Shown: positions 43,394-53,154 of the stretch, one piece after another | How positions within the stretch are numbered: position 1 is the stretch's first letter | Layout of the letters: the number at the start of each line of letters is the position of its first letter | Assembly (NCBI GenBank): GCA_025232375.1 | Contig: CP060419.1 | Span: 2,355,001 to 2,419,000 of the forward strand | Reading direction: 5' to 3' | Source of the DNA: Pseudoxanthomonas sp. NC8 | GTDB lineage: Bacteria; Pseudomonadota; Gammaproteobacteria; Xanthomonadales; Xanthomonadaceae | DNA length: 64,000 nucleotides | Program-made: the position numbers and the translations under genes | Notes under the pieces: model-generated | Told to the model about the DNA's origin: nothing | The model's database searches: none | Seen by the model: the letters and a program-made list of their open reading frames with translations, nothing else

Positions 43394-43854
43394 GCCGCAT
43401 GCGGCTGGCCGCGGCGCTGGCCATGGCGATGACCGTGGCCGGCTGCGGCAACCCGGCGCCGGAACCGGCCCGTTTCGTCCCGCCAGCCCCGAGCGTGGTC
43501 GAACTCGACGGCACCCTCCGCGCCCACTACAACCTGCTGCCCCCCCCCGCCCTGGGCGAAGCGGTGGCGCGCGAGTACGGCGTGGAACGCGATGCCGCAT
43601 CGGCACTGCTGATCGTGGCCCTGCGCCATCCGGGCGCCGATGGCGAGGAAACCACCGCTGCCGGCGAAGTGACCGCCGAAGTGACCGACCTGGCCGGGCG
43701 CCGGCAGGCCGTGACCCTGCGCCGGGTATCCACCGGCGACTATGTGGACCATGTGGGCACCGTGCGCGCCGGGGCGCACGACACCTTGCGCGTCCATGTG
43801 GTCGTGGTCGCCGGCGGCCAGCGCCGCCAGTTCGATTTCCAGCGCAACTTCTAA
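43390..43854 (+). CDS. DUF4426 lipoprotein
   Basis: An intact 154-residue small exported protein. The first residues after GTG (MSRMRLAAALAMAMTVAGC) form a lipoprotein signal with lipobox VAGC, followed by a short Pro-rich linker and a beta-rich domain (LDGTLRAHYNLLPP, GDYVDHVGTVRAG, FDFQRNF end). It matches the DUF4426 family, which typically follows proC. Function unknown. Its start overlaps the proC stop by four bases, indicating coupled translation. Confidence 0.88.
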   Translation: MSRMRLAAALAMAMTVAGCGNPAPEPARFVPPAPSVVELDGTLRAHYNLLPPPALGEAVAREYGVERDAASALLIVALRHPGADGEETTAAGEVTAEVTDLAGRRQAVTLRRVSTGDYVDHVGTVRAGAHDTLRVHVVVVAGGQRRQFDFQRNF

Positions 43855-44070
43855 CGAAATATTTGCATCCGGGGAGCCCGCTAGGTAAGTTCGCTGCGGG
43901 GGACCGGACCGTGGGCTGTCGATACGGGAAACGTCCGGGGGAAAGCAAGCGTGCGAGCGCGATCCATCGCGCTGGCGACGGCATGCGTAGTACTGCCCGC
44001 GCCAGCTCCGCCGCACGCACTCATCCGACAATCGCGCCCGCTGCCCGCGGGCCAAGGAAGGGATAGCGTG

Positions 44071-44485
44071 ATGAAGAACCTCTGTCTGCTCGGACTGCTG
44101 CTCATGGCCGCGTTCGATGCCCCCGCGCAGGACGCCGCCTGCCCCGCACTGCCCGACGGTTCCAGCCTGCGCTGGGAAGCGAAGGCGGGCAATGGCTTCA
44201 CCGTCTGCCGCGCGCTCGACGGGGAGCGGCAGGTACTGGGGCTGATGCTCACCGCCAGGCCGACGGTCGACCTGCAGCGCCGCAACCGCGAGGAAGAGGG
44301 CCACGTCGGCCCGCATGAAGTGCGCTGGTACCAGCCGGAAATCGCGGCCGGCAACGGGGAACTCAACCGGGTGACGGTCGTGGAGCTGGGCTAGGACCGC
44401 TACGCCCAGGTCTGGATCGATGCGGGCAGCGACGAGGAGCTGCAGCGGCTGCTCGTCCTTGGCCGGTGGCCTCGCCCTGAACTGA
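44071..44485 (+). CDS. Small secreted protein of unknown family, in-frame amber
   Basis: A protein of about 137 residues with a clear signal peptide (MKNLCLLGLLLMAAFDAPAQ) and two or three cysteines in the mature part (DAACPALPDG, FTVCRAL). I recognise no family. The frame hits TAG at 44392-44394 in GGCTAGGAC; reading GGCCAGGAC gives Gln and the frame goes on with DRYAQVWIDAGSDEELQRLL. A further CCTTGG near 44460 must be CCTGG to reach the stop at 44485 (ending GGLALN). A good ribosome-binding site (AAGGAAGGG) precedes the ATG. It is convergent with the pirin gene. Confidence 0.65.
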
Positions 44486-44536
44486 GCGGCCGCGTGCAGG
44501 CCACGGCCTGCACCGGCATCGTCTACCAGGCGTCGT

Positions 44537-45394
44537 TCAGAACCGGCCTTCTGGAAATCGACGAAGGCCTGCATCAGCTCCTGGCGCGTGTTCATGACAA
44601 AGGGCCCATGCCGCGCCACGGGCTCGCGCAGCGGCGTTCCGGCGACCAGGATCAGGCGCGCGCCAGCGCTGCCGGCGCGCAGTGACAACGCAGTGCCGCC
44701 ACCGAGCACGCCCATCTCGCGGGTCTCCAGCGCGCGTGCGGCATCGCCTTCGCCGAGGGTGGCCGCGCCTTCGAACACGTAGGCGAACGCGTTGTGGCCC
44801 GCAGGCAGCGCGTATTCCCAGGCCGTGCCCGGCGCCAGTGCGATGTCGAGGTAGACCGGCTCGGTGGCCGGTTGCGCGATCGGGCCGGTGGTCTCGCCGA
44901 CGCGGCCGGCGATGACCTTCACCTCCACGCCCGCGGCCGGGCGGGTGACCGGGATCCGGTCCGGGGCGAATTATGGTAGCGCGGCGGGGTCATCTTCTCC
45001 CGCGCCGGCAGGTTCACCCAAAGCTGGAAGCCGCGCATGAGCCCGGATTCCTGCTCGGGCATTTCCGAATGGACCAGGCCACGGCCGGCGGTCATCCACT
45101 GCACGCTGCCGGGGGTCAACAGGCCCTCGTTGCCGTGGTTGTCCTTGTGCCGCATGCGCCCGTCGAGCATGTACGTCACCGTCTCGAACCCGCGGTGCGG
45201 GTGGCTCGGGAAGCCGGCGATGTAGTCCTCGGCCTTGTCGGTGCCGAATTCGTCGAGCAGCAGGAACGGATCCAGGTCCGGCAGTTCGGGGCCACCGATC
45301 ACCCGGGTCAGCCTGACCCCCGCGCCGTCCGAGGTGGCACGGCCTGGACCTTGCGCAGGATGCGGGCGGGGCTGGTGTCGGCGGTCGTACTCAT
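44537..45394 (-). CDS. Pirin family protein, several frameshifts
   Basis: Bicupin pirins bind one metal in the N-terminal cupin; some bacterial members are quercetinases. The sequence has SHPHRGFETVTYMLDGRM with two metal His, GLVHSEMPEQ with the third His and Glu, and the C-terminal cupin (AYVFEGAATLGEG to GPFVMNTRQELMQAF). Breaks at about 45340, 44965 (TACCAGGAATTC read as TACCATAATTC) and 44553, the last hiding the true end FQNGRF. Restored length about 285 residues. No regulator is nearby. Confidence 0.88.
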
Positions 45395-45513
45395 GGCAAT
45401 CGCTCCGGTTCGGTGTCACGGAAGATGACGGCTGCGCCCCCGCGACGGAACCACGTGCGGGCGTAACCGTCTGTTCCATCGCCGGCACCTGTCGGCGCGG
45501 TGCGATGCGCCCG

Positions 45514-46172
45514 TCAGGCCGGCGAACGCACCATGGCACGGCGCCAGCGCGGCGGCGTCGCGCTGTCCGCCAGCATCCCGCGTGCGCGCCGCGAGCGCAG
45601 AAACAGCTGCGCGAGCACCGGGTTCGGCACCCAGCATAGCCAGGCGATCACGGGGTAGGCGACGGTGAAAGGGATACCCGCGACGAGGCTGGCCGGCAGG
45701 TAGATGCGCAGGGTCACCGCGCCAGGGTCAGCGCGTAGCTGCGCACCATCCAGTCGCGGTGCGCCGCAAGCCGCTGCTGGCGGATCGCACGTACCGCCAG
45801 CGCCGTGGTCGCCAGCCGCGTAAGGCCCAGCAGGGCGAACCCGGAGGCGGCTACCGCGCCCGTGGACGCGTGGGCGGCCAGCGCCAGCGCCGCCAAGCCG
45901 CCGACGGCGACCGCGAGCGCATAGATGCGCCCGATCCAGCGATGCAACCCGAGCCGGCGATTGCGCAGGCCGCCGTGCAACTGGAACGCGCCGGTCGCCA
46001 GCGCCGTCCCACCGCCGAGGAAGTGTTCCCACGCAGCCAGTGGCCGCAGCGCGAACAGGTCGCGCACCAGCGGCGGACGCCACTCCGGCACGAACGAGAC
46101 CGCGACGGCATAGCCGGCGACCAGCAACGCGAGCAAGGTCATCACATACCAGCCGAGGCTGCTCCAGCGCAT
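45514..46172 (-). CDS. DUF2306-like membrane protein, one frameshift
   Basis: A polytopic membrane protein of about 219 residues. It has hydrophobic segments at the N-terminus (WYVMTLLALLVAGYAVAV) and several later; conserved His/Arg patches GGLRNRRLGLHRWIGRIY and RLAAHRDWMVRSYALTL resemble DUF2306 proteins, which may bind haem. The break at about 45722 lies in CCTGGCGCGG, where CCTGGCGGCGG is expected. The start ATG (MRWSSLGW) is 23 bases after the aldehyde dehydrogenase stop. Confidence 0.7.
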
Positions 46173-46195
46173 CTTCCACTCCAGGCCGGTGGCGC

Positions 46196-47557
46196 TCAGG
46201 CCACGTAGATCGACTTGATGTTCATGAACTCGTGGATGCCGTGTTCGGCCAGCTCGCGGCCGAAGCCCGAACGCTTGGTCCCGCCGAACGGCAGCCGCAC
46301 GTCGCTGCGCACGATCGCGTTGACGAAGGCCGCGCCCACCTGCAGCTGCCGCGCCACCCGCTCGCCGCGTGCCGCATCTGCAGTCCACACGCTGCCGCCA
46401 AGGCCGAAGGTGGTGTCATTGGCCACGCGCACCGCTTCGGCCTCGTCCTTCACCCGCAGGATGCTGGCCACCGGCCCGAACAGCTCTTCCTCGTAGGCCG
46501 GCATTCCCGGCGCCACCGCATCGAGGATCGATGCAGGGTAACCGGCGTGCGAGGCATCCGGCTCGCAGCCCAGCAGCGCACGGGCGCCCCGCCCGAGGCT
46601 GGCCTGCACCTGCTGGTGCAGCTTGTCGCGCAGGTCCTGGCGCGCCATGGGCGCCAGCGTGGTCGCCTCGTCGGCCGGATCGCCCAGGCGCAGCTTCGCC
46701 GCAGCCGCGACAAAGCGCCGGGTGAACTCGTCGGCGATCGGCTCCACCACGATGAAGCGCTTGGCCGCGATGCAGGTCTGCCCGGTGTTGCCGAAGCGCG
46801 AGGCGACCGCTCCGGCGACCGCCTTGTCCAGGTCGGCATCCTCCGGGACGACGAACGCATCGCTGCCGCCGAGTTCCATTACGCACTTCTTCAGCTGCTG
46901 GCCGGCGTTACCGGCCACCGAGCGGCCGGCCAGCTCGCTGCCGGTCAGGGTCACCGCCGCGACCCTCGGGTCGCGGATCACGCCGGCCGCCTGCTCGTTG
47001 TCGATGTGCAGCACGTCGAACACGCCCGCCGGCACGCCCGCCTCCGCCAGCACCTCGGCCAGCAGGTCGGCGCTGCGTGGCACGTTGGTGGCGTGCTTGA
47101 GCACCGCGACATTGCCGGCCATCAGCGCCGGCACTATAAGCGGCATACCTGCCAGACCGGGAAATTCCACGGCATCACCGCCAGCACGCAGCCCAGCGGC
47201 TCGTAGCGCACGTAGCTGCTGCGCCCCTCGGTGGCGACCGGCTGCTCGGACAGGTAGCGGCCGGACTGGGCGGCGTAGTAGTCGCAGGCATCGGCGCTCT
47301 TGTCGACCTCGGCCAGCGCCTCGCGGCGCAGCTTGCCCATTTCGGCGGTCATGGTCCGCTGCAGCTCGTCGCGCCGGCGGCGCAAGGCCGCGCCGACCGC
47401 GCGCATCACCTCGCCCCGCGACTCCAGCGTGCGCTGCGACCACGACGGGAATGCCGCCTGCGCCGCGGCCTGGGATTGCGTCCACCCGGTCCGGGGCCAT
47501 CATTTCGTACCGGTACTCGACCTGTCCGGTCGCGGGATTGATCGTCTCGATGGTCAT
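46196..47557 (-). CDS. Sad-type NAD-dependent succinate-semialdehyde dehydrogenase, frameshifted
   Basis: An aldehyde dehydrogenase of about 453 residues with the catalytic Cys in FGNTGQTCIAAKRFIVVE and the Glu in MELGGSDAFVVPEDADLD. These segments are those of the Sad/YneI group, which oxidises succinic semialdehyde with NAD. The region VMPWNFPVWQ is in another frame from the rest; breaks at about 47475 and 47140 roughly compensate. It would take succinic semialdehyde, made from GABA, to succinate, completing the putrescine pathway encoded upstream. A PuuC-type gamma-glutamyl-aminobutyraldehyde dehydrogenase role is a second possibility. Confidence 0.82.
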   Translation of the reverse strand: MTIETINPATGQVEYRYEMMAPDRVDAIPGRGAGGIPVVVAAHAGVAGRGDARGRRGLAPPARRAAADHDRRNGQAAPRGAGRGRQERRCLRLLRRPVRPLPVRAAGRHRGAQQLRALRAAGLRAGGDAVEFPGLAGMPLIVPALMAGNVAVLKHATNVPRSADLLAEVLAEAGVPAGVFDVLHIDNEQAAGVIRDPRVAAVTLTGSELAGRSVAGNAGQQLKKCVMELGGSDAFVVPEDADLDKAVAGAVASRFGNTGQTCIAAKRFIVVEPIADEFTRRFVAAAAKLRLGDPADEATTLAPMARQDLRDKLHQQVQASLGRGARALLGCEPDASHAGYPASILDAVAPGMPAYEEELFGPVASILRVKDEAEAVRVANDTTFGLGGSVWTADAARGERVARQLQVGAAFVNAIVRSDVRLPFGGTKRSGFGRELAEHGIHEFMNIKSIYVA

Positions 47558-47633
47558 CGGTCCTCATGGGATGGGCCAGGCCAGTGTGGCCCGCGCAGCG
47601 TTAGGGCGTCGTGGCGCCGGTGCTGCGGCCGCC

Positions 47634-48477
47634 TCAGCCGTTCTCCTGCAGCGCCAGCTGCATGTCGCGCTGGCGGCGCTGGTCTTCGCGGAACATCAGC
47701 CACCAGCCGATCACCGCGGCGACCGAGACGGCCATGATCATCAGCGTGGCCAGCGCGTTGATCTTCGGGCTCACGCCCAGCCGCACCGAGGAGAACACCT
47801 TGATCGGCAGCGTGGTCGAATCGGGGCCGGCCACGAAACTGGCGATGACCACGTCGTCCAGCGACAGGGTGAAGGCCAGCAGCCAGCCGCTGACCAGCGC
47901 CGGCGCGATGATCGGCAGGGTGATCAGGAAGAACACCTTGACCCGGTTGGCGCCGGGTCCATCGCCGCCTCTTCCAGCGACTTGTCCAGCTCCTGCAGGC
48001 GCGAGGACACCACCACGGTGACGAAGGACACGGTCAGGGTCACGTGCGCGATCCAGATCGCGACCATGCCCTTGGACGGGATGCCCAGCGCCGCGCCGGC
48101 CGATACCAGCATCAGCAGGATCGACAGGCCGATGATCACCTCCGGCATCACCAGCGGCGCGGTGATCAGGGCGCCGAACATGGTCTTGCCCGGGAACCGG
48201 CGGAAGCGGGTCATCACCATCGCCCCCAGCGTGCCGATCACGGTCGCCGCGGTCGCGGTCCAGAACGCGATGCGGATGCTGACCGGGCCGCGGTAAGGAT
48301 CTGCCGGTCGCGCAGCAGTTCGCCATACCACTTGGTCGAGAAGCCGGCCCAGACCGTGGTAAGGCGCGAGGAATTGAACGAGTAGACGATCAGCAGCACG
48401 ATCGGCAGGTAGAGGAACGCATAACCGAGCACCAGCACCGCCCAGCGCAGCAGCTTCTGTCCAAGGGTCGGGTTCAT
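47634..48477 (-). CDS. potI: PotI-like polyamine ABC permease, frameshifted
   Basis: The second membrane subunit of a putrescine/spermidine ABC importer, about 281 residues with six predicted helices. It starts MNPTLGQKLLRWAVLVLGY, has VYSFNSSRLTTVWAGFSTKW typical of PotC/PotI, and the EAA loop LEEAAMDLGANRVKVFFLIT, which is split by a break at about 47957. Another break is at about 48290. The start overlaps the potH stop by ATGA. It is the last gene of the transporter set potF-potF-potG-potH-potI; the aldehyde dehydrogenase follows after 76 bases. Confidence 0.92.
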
Positions 48478-49385
48478 GTCAGCCGTCCCTCCATTTCCTT
48501 CTGCTGGTAGCGGTTGAACACAGGATCGGCACCAGCAGGAGCAGCAGCATCACGATCGCCACCGCCGAGGCCGCCGGCCAGTCGCGGTTGTTGAAGAACT
48601 CGCCCCACAGCACCCGGCCGATCATCAGCGTGTCCGGGCCGCCGAGCATCTCCGGGATCACGAACTCGCCCACCGCCGGGATCATCACCAGCATGCAGCC
48701 GGCGATGATGCCGGCGCGCGACAGCGGCAGGGTGATCCGCAGGAACGCCTGCCACGGCTTGGCCCCGAGGTCGTAGGCGGCCTCGAGCAGGCGCAGGTCG
48801 AGCTTGACCAGGTTGGCGTACAGCGGCAGCACCATGAACGGCAGGTAGCAGTAGACGATGCCGATGTAGGCGGCCAGCGGCGTGTAGAGGATCCGCAGCG
48901 GCGCGTCGATGATCCCCAGCGACATCAGCGCGCGGTTGAGGATGCCATTGGCGTCGAGGATGCCGACCCACGCATATACGCGCAGCAGGAACGAGATCCA
49001 CGACGGCAGCACCACCGCCATCAGCGCGATGTTGCGCGTGGACGGCTTCATCCGGGCGATGAAGTAGGCCATCGGGTAGCCGATCATAAGGCACAGCAGG
49101 GTCGAGATCGCCGCGATCTTGATCGAGCTGAGATAAGCCACCACGTACTGCGAGTCGGAGGAATGGGGCCACGTAGTTGCCCAGGTTCAGGCGCAGGGTC
49201 AGCGCCTTGTCCACGTACTCCACGATCGGCGTGTACGGTGGCATGGCGATGGCCAGCCGCGAGAAGGAGATCTTCAGCACGATCAGGAACGGAATCGCGA
49301 AGAAGAACAGCAGCCACAGGAACGGCACCGCGATCACCGCCCAGCGGCCACCCGGCAGGAACCGCTTGAGCGCGCGCGCGTTCAT
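48474..49385 (-). CDS. potH: PotH-like polyamine ABC permease, frameshifted
   Basis: The first membrane subunit of the polyamine importer, about 303 residues. It starts MNARALKRFLPGGRWAVIAV, then FFFAIPFLIVLKISFS, and has the EAA loop LEAAYDLGAKPWQAFLRITL and the PotH/PotB segment IPAVGEFVIPEMLGGPDTLM. Breaks at about 49163 and 48515; the true end EMEGRLT overlaps the potI start. Its own start overlaps the potG stop by ATGA. Confidence 0.93.
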   Translation of the reverse strand: MNARALKRFLPGGRWAVIAVPFLWLLFFFAIPFLIVLKISFSRLAIAMPPYTPIVEYVDKALTLRLNLGNYVAPFLRLAVRGGLSQLDQDRGDLDPAVPYDRLPDGLLHRPDEAVHAQHRADGGGAAVVDLVPAARICVGRHPRRQWHPQPRADVAGDHRRAAADPLHAAGRLHRHRLLLPAVHGAAAVRQPGQARPAPARGRLRPRGQAVAGVPADHPAAVARRHHRRLHAGDDPGGGRVRDPGDARRPGHADDRPGAVGRVLQQPRLAGGLGGGDRDAAAPAGADPVFNRYQQKEMEGRLT

Positions 49386-50515
49386 GACGTGAGCACCACG
49401 CCGTCGTTGTCGTCCCACCACAGCCACACCCTGGTCGCCCCAGGTCATGCCCTCGCTGGCCCAGCGCTTCTCGTTGGCGAAATTGGCCATCAGCTTGATG
49501 CCGCCGGGCAGGCGCACGTGGTAGACCGAATGGCTGCCGAAATAGGCGATGTCCTCGATCGTGCCGCGGGCCTTGTTGTGCGGCTGCGCCGGCTCGTCCT
49601 TGGCGATGTCCAGCTTCTCCGGACGCACGGCGAAGGACACCGCCTTACCGGGGAAACCGGTGATGCCGTGCCCGATGTAGATCGGCGCCTCGAACGCCGG
49701 CGTCTTCAGGGTGACGTAGTCCGGTTCGTCCTCGTCGATGGTGGCATCGAGCAGGTTGACCGAGCCGATGAACTCGGCGGCGAAACGGTTGGCCGGCTGC
49801 TCGTAGATCTCGTCCGGGGTACCGACCTGCTGGATCCAGCCCTGGTCCATCAGCGCGATGCGGGTGGCCATGGTCATCGCTTCTTATGGTCGTGGGTGAC
49901 CATCACGCAGGTCACCCCGGACGTCTCGATGATGTTGACCAGCTCCAGCTGCATGCGCGAGCGCAGCTTCTTGTCCAGCGCGCCCATCGGCTCGTCGAGC
50001 AGGAGCAGCTTGGGCCCCTTGGCCAGCGAGCGGGCCAGCGCGACGCGCTGCTGCTGGCCGCCGGAGAGCTGGTGCGGCTTGCGCTTGGCCAGCTTGCCCA
50101 GCTGGACCATCTCCAGCATCTCGCCCACGCGCTTCCTGATGGCGTCCTGGGTAAGGCCGTCCTGCTTCAGGCCGAAGGCGATGTTCTGCTCCACGGTCAT
50201 GTGCGGGAACAGCGCGTAGGACTGGAACATCATGTTGATCGGCCGCTCGTACGGTGGCAGCTCGTTCATGACCTCCCCGTCGAGCACGATCTTGCCCTTG
50301 GTGGGTCGCTCGAAGCCGGTAAGGCAACGCAGCAGGGTCGACTTGCCGCTGCCCGAGCCGCCGAGCAGGGCGAAGATCTCGCCCTTGCGGATGTCCAGGC
50401 TGACGTCGTCGACGGCGACGAAGCCGTCGAACTCCTTGCGTACGCTCTCGATCCGCAGGTAGCGCTCGGCGCCGGCTTCGGCCGGTGCCCCGTTCGCGCG
50501 CTCGTTGATCGCCAT
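49382..50515 (-). CDS. potG: PotG/PotA-like polyamine ABC ATPase, frameshifted
   Basis: The ATPase of the polyamine importer, about 377 residues. Walker A is LLGGSGSGKSTLLRCLTG, the signature HQLSGGQQQRVALARSLA, Walker B LLLLDEPMGALD, and the H-loop VTHD. Directly after the H-loop the sequence reads GACCATAAGAAGCG where GACCAGGAGGAGGC (Asp-Gln-Glu-Glu-Ala) is expected, so the frame breaks at about 49880. A second break at about 49430 has an extra G in CAGGGTG. The C-terminal part is a TOBE domain (FAVRPEKLDIA, GTIEDIAYFGSHSVYHV). It lies 61 bases after potF. Confidence 0.94.
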
Positions 50516-50576
50516 GGCCGCTCCAGGTTGGGGTGGGCGGGCCGCCCGGAGGCGGCCCGCACCTGCGTTGCATAGC

Positions 50577-51725
50577 CTAGCGGCCGGTCTTCAGTTCGGT
50601 CCACAACCGGGTGTAGTGCCGGTCCACCTCGGGCGGGAGGATCGCAAGGGTGAACAGCTTGGCCGCGGTTTCCGCCGGCGGATAGATGGTCGGGTCGTTG
50701 CGGATCGCCTCGTCCACCATCGGCAGCGACGCCGGCACCGGATTCGGGTAGCTGACGTAGTTGCTGTTGGCCGCCGCCACCTCCGGGCGCAGCAGGTAGT
50801 CGATGAAGGCGTAGGCGTTGTCCAGGTTCTTCGCATCCTTGGGGATGGCGAGCATGTCGAAGAACAGCGCGGTGCCTTCCTTCGGGATCGAGTAGGCCAC
50901 TTTCACCCCGTTGCCGGATTCGTCGGCGCGGTCGCGTGCCTGCAGCACGTCTCCCGACCAGCCGATCACCAGGCATGCGCTGCCGTTGGTAAGGGCGTCG
51001 ATGTACTGCGACGAGTGGAAGCTCTGGATATAGGGACGCAGGGTCTTCAGCAGCGCGGTGGCCTTTTCGATCACCGCCGGATCGGTGCTGTTGGGATCCT
51101 CGCCCAGGTAGTTCAGCACGACCGGGATCACCTCGGAGGGCGCGTCCAGGAACATCACCCCGCAGTCCTTCATCTTGCTGAGGTTCTCCGGCTTGAACAC
51201 CAAGTCCCAGCTGCCGGCGATGTCGGTGCTGCCGAACGCCGCGGTGAGCTTGTCGACGTTGTAGCCGATGCCGGTGGTCCCCCACAGGTACGGGACCGCG
51301 TACTGGTTGCCCGGATCCTGGACCGCGATACGCTTCATCAGCTCCGGATCGAGGCCGGCGTAGTTCTTGAGCCGCGCCTTGTCCAGCGGCTGGAACACCC
51401 CGGCCTGGACCTGCCGGCCGAGGAACTGCAGCCCGGGCACCACCACGTCGAAGCCGGACGCGCCGGCCAGCAGCTTGGCCTCCAGCACTTCATTGCTGTC
51501 GAACACGCCATAGTTGACCCGGACCCCGCGCTCGCGCTCGAAGTTCGGGACGATGTCCTCGGCGATGTAGTCGGACCAGTTGTAGACATTGAGGGTGCCG
51601 GTGTCGGCCGTCGCGGCGGTTCCGCCACCTGCCGCCGGACCGGCTGCCTCATCCTTCTTGCCACATGCGCCCAGCGCGACTGCCGCCAGCGCAACGCACA
51701 GCCATTTCGGTGTCCACATCGCCAT
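50577..51725 (-). CDS. potF: PotF-like polyamine-binding lipoprotein 1
   Basis: A periplasmic spermidine/putrescine-binding protein of about 382 residues, intact. The signal ends in lipobox LGAC and is followed by an Ala/Gly-rich linker, then LNVYNWSDYIAEDIVPNFER, the PotF N-terminal signature. Other features are KLLAGASGFDVVVPGLQFLG, SGDVLQARDRADESG with the acidic polyamine-contacting residues, and the C-terminal RLWTELKTGR. It feeds the PotGHI permease downstream and is about 70% similar by eye to the second binding protein just upstream, suggesting a tandem duplication. Confidence 0.95.
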   Translation of the reverse strand: MAMWTPKWLCVALAAVALGACGKKDEAAGPAAGGGTAATADTGTLNVYNWSDYIAEDIVPNFERERGVRVNYGVFDSNEVLEAKLLAGASGFDVVVPGLQFLGRQVQAGVFQPLDKARLKNYAGLDPELMKRIAVQDPGNQYAVPYLWGTTGIGYNVDKLTAAFGSTDIAGSWDLVFKPENLSKMKDCGVMFLDAPSEVIPVVLNYLGEDPNSTDPAVIEKATALLKTLRPYIQSFHSSQYIDALTNGSACLVIGWSGDVLQARDRADESGNGVKVAYSIPKEGTALFFDMLAIPKDAKNLDNAYAFIDYLLRPEVAAANSNYVSYPNPVPASLPMVDEAIRNDPTIYPPAETAAKLFTLAILPPEVDRHYTRLWTELKTGR

Positions 51726-51932
51726 CGTCGCTTTCCCTGGCCCCGCAGGGCCGTTCGGTTGTCCACGACGCCGCCGCCGAGGCGGCAGGCGCCCCGGGTT
51801 CCCCTCCCTTCGCTTCCACCACCTGTTGCCCAGATCCTGCAATGCGGATCGGCAGCGCCGCAGCGCCCCGCTCCCGGGCTCCGTGCCCTGACCGGCTCCC
51901 GCGGAGGAAGCCGGCCTTCCGCCCGACCGCGC

Positions 51933-53093
51933 TCAGCGGCCGGTCTTGATCTCCGTCCACAGCCGCGTGTACAGCTTGTCGGTTTCCGGCGAGTTGATCG
52001 CGTAGGTGAACAGCTTGGCCTTCACGTCGTCCGGCGGGTAGATCGTCGGATCGTTGCGGATCCCCTCGTCCACCAGTGCCGTGGCCGCGGTGACCGGATT
52101 GGCGTACTGGATGTAGTTGGTGTTCTTGGCAGCCACCTGCGGCTCGAGCAGGTAGTTGATGAACGCGTAGGCGTTCTCCGGGTGCTTGGCGTCGGCCGGG
52201 ATCGCCAGCATGTCGAACCACTGCGGCGCGCCTTCCTTCGGGATCGAGAAGCCGACGTTGACGCCATTGCCCGCCTCCTCGGCGCGGTCGCGCGCCTGGA
52301 TGATGTCGCCCGACCAGCCCACCACCAGGCAGGTGGTGCCGTTGGCCAGCGAGCTGACGTACTGGCTGGAGTGGAAGTTCTGCACGTAGGGGCGGATGCC
52401 CTTGATCAGGTCGGCGGCCTTCTGGATCACCGCCGGGTCGGCGCTGTGCGGGTCCTCGCCCAGGTAATGCAGCGCGATCGGGATCATGTCCGACGGGGTG
52501 TCGAGCAGGGTCACGCCGCAGTCCTTGAGCTTGCTGATCTTGGCCGGGTCGAACACCAGGCTCCAGCTGTTGGCCACGTCGGCGCTGCCGAACGCCGCCT
52601 TGACCTTGTCGACGTTGAAGCCAATACCGGTGGTGCCGGACATGTACGGCACGCCGAAGCGGTTGCCCGGGTCCTGCGCGGCGATCAGCTGCATCACCTG
52701 CGGATCGAGGTTGGTAAGGTTCGGGATCCTGCTCTTGTCCAGTTCCTTGAACACGCCGGTATGGATCTGCCGGCCGAAGAAGTTCAGGGTCGGCACCACC
52801 ACGTCGTAGCCGCTGGAGCCGGCCAGCAGCTTGGTCTCCAGCACCTCGTCGCTGTCGTAGACGTCGTAGGTGACGCGGATGCCCGACTGCTGCTCGAAGC
52901 TGGGAATGGTGTCCTCGGCGATGTAGTCCGAGTAGTTGTAGACGTTGAGGACCTTCTCCTCGGCAGCGGGCGCGCCACCGGCGGCGGTCTTGTCGCCGGC
53001 CGCACCCCCGTCCGGCTTGCCTCCGCAGGCGGCCAGCAGGGTGGCGGCGATGCCGGCCGTCAGCAGGCTCAGGGTCAGCAGGCGCAGCTTCAT
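51933..53093 (-). CDS. potF: PotF-like polyamine-binding lipoprotein 2
   Basis: A second periplasmic polyamine-binding protein, 386 residues, intact. It starts MKLRLLTLSLLTAGIAATLL with lipobox LAAC and a Gly/Ala-rich linker, then LNVYNYSDYIAEDTIPSFEQ, FDVYDSDEVLETKLL-type motifs, WSGDIIQARDRAEEAGNGVN and the end RLWTEIKTGR. The changes against copy 1 (WSDY/YSDY, PNFERERG/PSFEQQSG) may reflect different ligand preference, for example putrescine against spermidine. A purine-rich ribosome-binding site (GGAGCTCCCCC context) precedes the ATG. It is separated from copy 1 by about 207 bases with no recognised gene. Confidence 0.95.
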   Translation of the reverse strand: MKLRLLTLSLLTAGIAATLLAACGGKPDGGAAGDKTAAGGAPAAEEKVLNVYNYSDYIAEDTIPSFEQQSGIRVTYDVYDSDEVLETKLLAGSSGYDVVVPTLNFFGRQIHTGVFKELDKSRIPNLTNLDPQVMQLIAAQDPGNRFGVPYMSGTTGIGFNVDKVKAAFGSADVANSWSLVFDPAKISKLKDCGVTLLDTPSDMIPIALHYLGEDPHSADPAVIQKAADLIKGIRPYVQNFHSSQYVSSLANGTTCLVVGWSGDIIQARDRAEEAGNGVNVGFSIPKEGAPQWFDMLAIPADAKHPENAYAFINYLLEPQVAAKNTNYIQYANPVTAATALVDEGIRNDPTIYPPDDVKAKLFTYAINSPETDKLYTRLWTEIKTGR

Positions 53094-53154
53094 GGGGGAG
53101 CTCCTTGTCACGGTTCGGGGTATTGCGGATCGGCGCAGGGTAGCGCCGCCCTGT

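Noticed and set aside
45514..46172. DUF2306-like gene as part of the polyamine pathway
   Set aside because: It is close to the aldehyde dehydrogenase on the same strand, but its family has no link to polyamines and pirin/DUF2306 genes occur in many contexts; proximity alone is not enough.
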